A stretch of 64,000 nt of DNA from an uncultured Acetatifactor sp. (lineage in GTDB: Bacteria > Bacillota > Clostridia > Lachnospirales > Lachnospiraceae), in assembly GCA_910588225.1 (NCBI GenBank), contig CAJUQT010000011.1:28407-92406 (forward strand), read 5' to 3'. A model generated the notes under the pieces. It was not told the origin of the DNA. It worked only from the letters and a program-made list of their open reading frames with translations, and ran no database searches. Of the stretch, positions 60,366 through 64,000 are shown piece after piece. The translations under genes and the position numbers were made by a program. Positions within the stretch are counted from its first letter, which is position 1, and each line of letters starts with the position of its first letter.

Positions 60366-61274
60366 TTACAATATGCTCAACAAATGCTCAAAATATACTG
60401 GAAGAGGCGCATCCACCTCCACATATTCTCTCGTTGACGGATGCTGAAATCCCAGGGTCTTCGCATGGAGCGTCTGACCCTGCAGACGGAAAGCTGTCTT
60501 TGGCCCGGTATACACTTCATCTCCCAGCAGCGGATGGCCGATGCTGGCCATATGAACTCGAATCTGATGTGTCCTGCCTGTCTCCAGCATACACTCGATG
60601 TACGTAAAACGTTCAAAGCGTCTTAGTACATGATAATGTGTCACCGCAGGTTTTCCGTTTTTTTCGTTGACTGCCATCTTCTTTCTATCAGAGGGATGTC
60701 TTCCTATCGGCCGGTCAATGGTTCCCGCATTATCCTTCAGCACCCCATGGCAAATGGCATGATAGCGCCTTGTGATGGTATGTTCTTTCAGCTGAGCTGC
60801 AATACAGTTATGAGCCGTATCATTTTTACATACAATGACAGAACCTGTGGTATCCTTATCAATTCTATGGACAATGCCCGGCCGCATAATTCCGTTTATT
60901 CCAGATAAATCATTCCCACAGTGATACAGCAGTGCATTTACCAGTGTACCGCTGTAATGCCCTGCAGCCGGGTGTACCACCATTCCCTTGGGCTTATTTA
61001 CTATAACGATATCTCTGTCTTCGTACAAAATGTCCAGAGGAATCTTTTCCGGAGCAATATCAGGTTTTACCGCATCTGGAAGAAAAAATTCTATCCGGTC
61101 ATCCGATTTTACCCGATAGCTTCCCTTTACAGAACCCCCATTTACCTTCACGGCTTCCTCACGAATCATTTTCTGAATAAAAGAGCGCGACAAAGAATCG
61201 ATAAGCATTACAAGACATTTATCGATTCTCTCATCCTCCATCTCTTCTCTTATTTCAAAGCGAAACTCATTCAT
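60366..61274 (-). CDS. RluA/RluD-family pseudouridine synthase
   Basis: 302 residues. N-terminal S4 domain (ERIDKCLVMLIDSLSRSFIQKMI) and catalytic domain with HRIDKDTTG, where Asp is the nucleophile, and ETGRTHQIRVHM. Modifies uridines in rRNA or tRNA; RluD-type from its order behind lspA. Confidence 0.93.
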   Translation of the reverse strand: MNEFRFEIREEMEDERIDKCLVMLIDSLSRSFIQKMIREEAVKVNGGSVKGSYRVKSDDRIEFFLPDAVKPDIAPEKIPLDILYEDRDIVIVNKPKGMVVHPAAGHYSGTLVNALLYHCGNDLSGINGIMRPGIVHRIDKDTTGSVIVCKNDTAHNCIAAQLKEHTITRRYHAICHGVLKDNAGTIDRPIGRHPSDRKKMAVNEKNGKPAVTHYHVLRRFERFTYIECMLETGRTHQIRVHMASIGHPLLGDEVYTGPKTAFRLQGQTLHAKTLGFQHPSTREYVEVDAPLPVYFEHLLSIL

Positions 61275-61323
61275 TTGTCTGTACTCTGTATCTTTTCATT
61301 CTGTATACAGCCGTTCCCGCAGG

Positions 61324-61887
61324 TCATTTTGTCGTTTTATTACGCTTTCTACTCAAGAATTCCAGATCTTCATCTTTATATACAAACATAAATGTAAAAA
61401 ACAGAATGACGGCAGATACCACAATATAGCAATCCGCCACATTGAACACAGGATAGTCAATCAATACAAACGCAATAAAATCCACCACAAAATCAAAGCG
61501 AATTCTATCAATCATATTCCCCAGTGCCCCTGCAATTACGGCGGCAAGCAGAAGATGTGTTATACGGAATTTCTTCTGCTCAGGCAGTCTGAACAACACA
61601 AAGAGGATTGCTCCCAGCAGCAGAAAACCGAGAAGCAGAATAAATCCCTTCTTCTGCTGGAACAGGCTGAATGCCATACCGGTATTTTCCACATACTGCA
61701 GCTCCAGCACACCGTCAATCAGAATAATACCGGAAGTACCCTTCAGGCGGGTAAGTGCCAGATATTTTGTAAACTGGTCCAGAATCAGCAGTCCTGTCAT
61801 AACCGCAAAATCCAGGATCAGCATTTTCATCTTCTCTCCAGAAAGTCCCGTTTTCCCGGAGTTCTTTCCGGAATATTCCTCTTTCAT
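61324..61887 (-). CDS. lspA: Lipoprotein signal peptidase (SPase II)
   Basis: 187 residues from MKEEYSGKNSGKTG, which starts two bases after the aroB stop; longer in-frame starts overlap aroB. Four membrane helices, LDQFTKYLAL, ENTGMAFS, and catalytic aspartates in GNMIDRIRFDFVVDF and FNVADCYI. It would process the many lipoproteins of this window. A long polar N-terminus before the first helix is unusual. Confidence 0.93.
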   Translation of the reverse strand: MKEEYSGKNSGKTGLSGEKMKMLILDFAVMTGLLILDQFTKYLALTRLKGTSGIILIDGVLELQYVENTGMAFSLFQQKKGFILLLGFLLLGAILFVLFRLPEQKKFRITHLLLAAVIAGALGNMIDRIRFDFVVDFIAFVLIDYPVFNVADCYIVVSAVILFFTFMFVYKDEDLEFLSRKRNKTTK

Positions 61888-61888
61888 A

Positions 61889-63022
61889 TTACTCACATGC
61901 ATCCTCTTCACTGTAATAGATTTCATTGATGGCAGTCAGAAGCTCCTCATCCGTTACGGTATTGTCAAGGACGGCCCTGCCAATCTTCTTCAGAAGTACA
62001 AATTTAATCCTGCCGGATTCCATTTTCTTGTCAGACTTCGTCAGTCGCAGTATTTCCTTCGGATCAATATTTTCTATGGAAATGGGCAGGTAAAAAGGTA
62101 CAAACATGTCCCGAATTTCGTAATATTCCTCCATGGAAAGCAATTCCCGTTTCCAGGAAATACAGGCGGCGGCAACCATCCCCAAGGCCACACATTCTCC
62201 ATGATATAATTCGAAATTCTTCGCCTTTTCGATGGCATGTCCCACCGTATGTCCAAAATTCAGCAGTGCCCTGTCCCCCTGCTCCAGAGGATCTTTTTCC
62301 ACCACCTGCTTTTTTATCGTACAACTGCGCATCATCATTTCCTGAAGCACATCCAGATCGCGCTCGCAGATTTCATACATTTTCTCAAGCAGCCATTCGT
62401 AAAACAGGGCATCCCTGATCAGTCCATGCTTCATAACTTCCGCAAATCCCGAAAAGAACTGCCTGTTCTCCAGAGTCTGCAGAGTGGACAGATTCATATA
62501 GACCAGCCGCGGCATTTTAAAGGCACCTACCATATTTTTATAGCCGTCAAAATCAACCCCCGTTTTTCCGCCGATACTGCTGTCAGCCTGAGCCAGAAGC
62601 GTTGTGGGAAGCTGTATATAATCAATTCCCCGCAGATAGGTGGCGGCAGTGTAACCGGTAATATCACCTGTCACACCTCCCCCAAGGGCCAGCAGCAGGT
62701 CTTTTCTGTCAAATTCTTCTTCAATCAGAAAACGGTAGATCTCTTTTATCGTATCCAGCGTTTTATGCTCTTCGCCCTCAGAAAAGACATATTTTACTGC
62801 CTTACCGCACCCTTTTTGGCACAACTCCTGACTGTGTGCACGAAGTATGGTCAACGCTTCTTCACCATAAAGTTCATCCACTTTAGAATCTGTGATAATA
62901 CATATTCTTCTGTGTTCATACCCCAGAGCCGTAAGCTCCTGCCACAGCTCGTCAAAAGAACGGGAAAACAAAATATCATAACAATGTTTTTTTTGATATA
63001 AAACCGGTAATCTCTCTGACAT
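61889..63022 (-). CDS. aroB: 3-dehydroquinate synthase
   Basis: 377 residues. GGGVTGDITGYTAATYLRGI, PTTLLAQADSSIGGKTGVD and the zinc ligands in FAEVMKHGLI, NFGHTVGHAIE and YHGECVALGM are complete. Second step of the shikimate pathway. Confidence 0.96.
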   Translation of the reverse strand: MSERLPVLYQKKHCYDILFSRSFDELWQELTALGYEHRRICIITDSKVDELYGEEALTILRAHSQELCQKGCGKAVKYVFSEGEEHKTLDTIKEIYRFLIEEEFDRKDLLLALGGGVTGDITGYTAATYLRGIDYIQLPTTLLAQADSSIGGKTGVDFDGYKNMVGAFKMPRLVYMNLSTLQTLENRQFFSGFAEVMKHGLIRDALFYEWLLEKMYEICERDLDVLQEMMMRSCTIKKQVVEKDPLEQGDRALLNFGHTVGHAIEKAKNFELYHGECVALGMVAAACISWKRELLSMEEYYEIRDMFVPFYLPISIENIDPKEILRLTKSDKKMESGRIKFVLLKKIGRAVLDNTVTDEELLTAINEIYYSEEDACE

Positions 63023-63094
63023 TATTTCTCACCTCTTTTGTCAGTTTTCTCTCCTGTTGCTGATATTATTCTCAGCTCTCCATTTTGCTCCATG

Positions 63095-63622
63095 TCAGCT
63101 GTTCAGCGGCATTTCAAAAGAATCACTGAAGATGTCCTGGAAATCTCCTGAAATATCCACGCTGGATGGTGTGATAATAAAGATATAGTGGGAAATCTTC
63201 TGGAGATTTCCAGATATGGCGTAACAGGAACCACTGGTAAAATCAATGATCCTCTGAGCGATATCTACATCCAGGCCCTCCAGATTCAGTACAACGGTAC
63301 GATTTGCCAGAAGCGTCTCTGTTATTTCCCTGGCATCTTCCACCGAAGTAGGCTTGATTACACAGACTTCCATACCGCCGCTGACCATTTTCCTTGCGCT
63401 GGGCTGCTTAATCGGTGTAATTTTACTGGGTGCTGTTCTCCGAGAGGCTGGCATCGCAGGTTCGTCGTCATAATCATCCAGATCTCTTTCTCTTGCCTTT
63501 GACCTTCTCGGCGCGGGAACAGGCTCTGTATCTTCTTCATCCAGATAATCATCATCATAGTACTCATCGTCATCTTCACCGTTTAACTTCATGTAATTTA
63601 AAAACTTGTCCATTACGCTCAT
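63095..63622 (-). CDS. sepF: Cell division protein SepF
   Basis: 175 residues. N-terminal membrane-targeting helix (MSVMDKFLNYMKL), a long acidic linker of Asp, Glu and Tyr, and the C-terminal SepF domain (EVCVIKPTSVEDAREITETLLANRTVVLNLEGL; RIIDFTSGSCYAISG). SepF anchors FtsZ in Firmicutes. Overlaps the yggS stop by four bases, the usual order yggS-sepF. Confidence 0.95.
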   Translation of the reverse strand: MSVMDKFLNYMKLNGEDDDEYYDDDYLDEEDTEPVPAPRRSKARERDLDDYDDEPAMPASRRTAPSKITPIKQPSARKMVSGGMEVCVIKPTSVEDAREITETLLANRTVVLNLEGLDVDIAQRIIDFTSGSCYAISGNLQKISHYIFIITPSSVDISGDFQDIFSDSFEMPLNS

Positions 63623-63954
63623 AATTCAATTCCACGCCTTTCACCGAAAATGCCGGTGCCAACTCTCACACAGGTGGCCCCCTCTTCTATTGCCACGGAA
63701 TAATCCCCTGTCATACCCATTGACAAAATATCCATGCTAACATTATCAATGTTTTTTTGCCCTATGTCAACAGACAATTGTTTTAATCTGTTAAAATGAG
63801 GCCGATTTTCTTCCGCATTCTCTGTAAAAGGCGCTATTGTCATCAGACCTCGGATATGTACCGCTGGCAGAACTGCTATCTTACAGACAAGCTCAGACGC
63901 TTCTTCTGCACGGACACCATATTTGCTGTCTTCTCCGGCTACATTTACTTCAAA
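63619..63954 (-). pseudogene. C-terminal part of yggS (PLP homeostasis protein), interrupted
   Basis: The frame reads FEVNVAGEDSKYGV, HIRGLMTIAPFTEN, SMDILSMGMTGDYSVAIEEG and VRVGTGIFGERRG, the conserved second half of YggS/YlmE. Immediately upstream of the Phe codon is an in-frame TAA (63957-63955) and the following sequence (63961-63981) is the palindrome ACCCCCATTT-C-AAATGGGGGT, foreign to yggS. The gene is therefore broken by an insertion or rearrangement at about 63955, with the rest outside the window. The remnant could start at an internal ATG (63843) but would lack the PLP lysine. Confidence 0.75.
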
Positions 63955-64000
63955 TTAGCAACCCCCATTTCAAATGGGGGTCTAACTTTAACCCCTCCGG
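63955..64000. mobile_element. Edge of an unidentified insertion in yggS
   Basis: Forty-six bases with a 10-bp inverted repeat ACCCCCATTT / AAATGGGGGT (63961-63981) and a further CCCCTCCGG. It may be the end of an insertion sequence or of a group II intron; too little is visible to decide. Confidence 0.4.

Overview
The window looks like a chromosome segment of an anaerobic gut Firmicute of the Lachnospiraceae type (Clostridia). Evidence: a Gram-positive L21-Prp-L27-Obg cluster with an L27 that carries a cleavable N-terminal extension, LexA and SepF of Firmicute type, rubrerythrin, UgpB/LplA-type sugar ABC systems, and gene pairs typical of Clostridia (TIGR03960 radical SAM with DUF2344 and RNase G). 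This is inference from protein families; no rRNA or tRNA gene is visible.

Layout. 1-3.0 kb: a membrane protein cut by the window edge and a B12-binding radical SAM protein (+). 3.2-9.1 kb: a sugar ABC transporter operon with a lipoprotein at its end (-). 9.3-12.0 kb: DUF2344 protein, RNase E/G and a Nudix hydrolase (+). 12.0-28.3 kb: two head-to-tail, apparently identical 8,127-bp copies of a filamentous-phage (inovirus) genome. 28.3-45.3 kb: a long minus-strand carbohydrate locus with GH28, two (alpha/alpha)6-type proteins, a PdxA2-like dehydrogenase, a DapA-family aldolase, Fe-alcohol dehydrogenase, an SUMF1-BNR-MORN protein, an LplABC-type transporter and a DUF1537 acid-sugar kinase. It is read divergently from a PrpR_N/AAA-like/Fis regulator (45.5-47.3 kb). 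47.4-51.9 kb: flotillin, Dtd, AI-2E family permease, rubrerythrin (-). 52.0-55.0 kb: TtcA-like protein, XerC-like recombinase, LexA, DUF378 protein (+). 55.1-64.0 kb: rsfS, yqeK, nadD, yhbY, obgE, rpmA, prp, rplU, a cytidylate-kinase-like gene, rluD-like, lspA, aroB, sepF and a broken yggS (-).

The inovirus is the main novelty. Each copy has a repressor with paired operators, a cytoplasmic early block, a signal-peptide virion protein, several one-helix membrane proteins of 51-82 residues (coat candidates), a Zot-like assembly ATPase and a pMV158-type (Rep_2) rolling-circle initiator fused to a Cro/CI-type HTH. The matching origin is visible: a hairpin whose loop holds an ACTACGAC nick-like motif, followed by tandem heptamers. 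No integrase is encoded. Instead the end of the element can fold, as single-stranded DNA, into a branched hairpin around the 20-bp att core, as known for CTXphi, which suggests integration by host XerC/XerD. The element also carries a par/Fst-like type I toxin-antitoxin locus. The tandem arrangement would let rolling-circle replication release unit-length single-stranded genomes without excision.

The 28-45 kb locus appears to import an oligosaccharide, cleave it in the cytoplasm and send a four-carbon acid sugar through kinase plus PdxA2 chemistry to triose phosphate; the actual substrate is not determined by the sequence.
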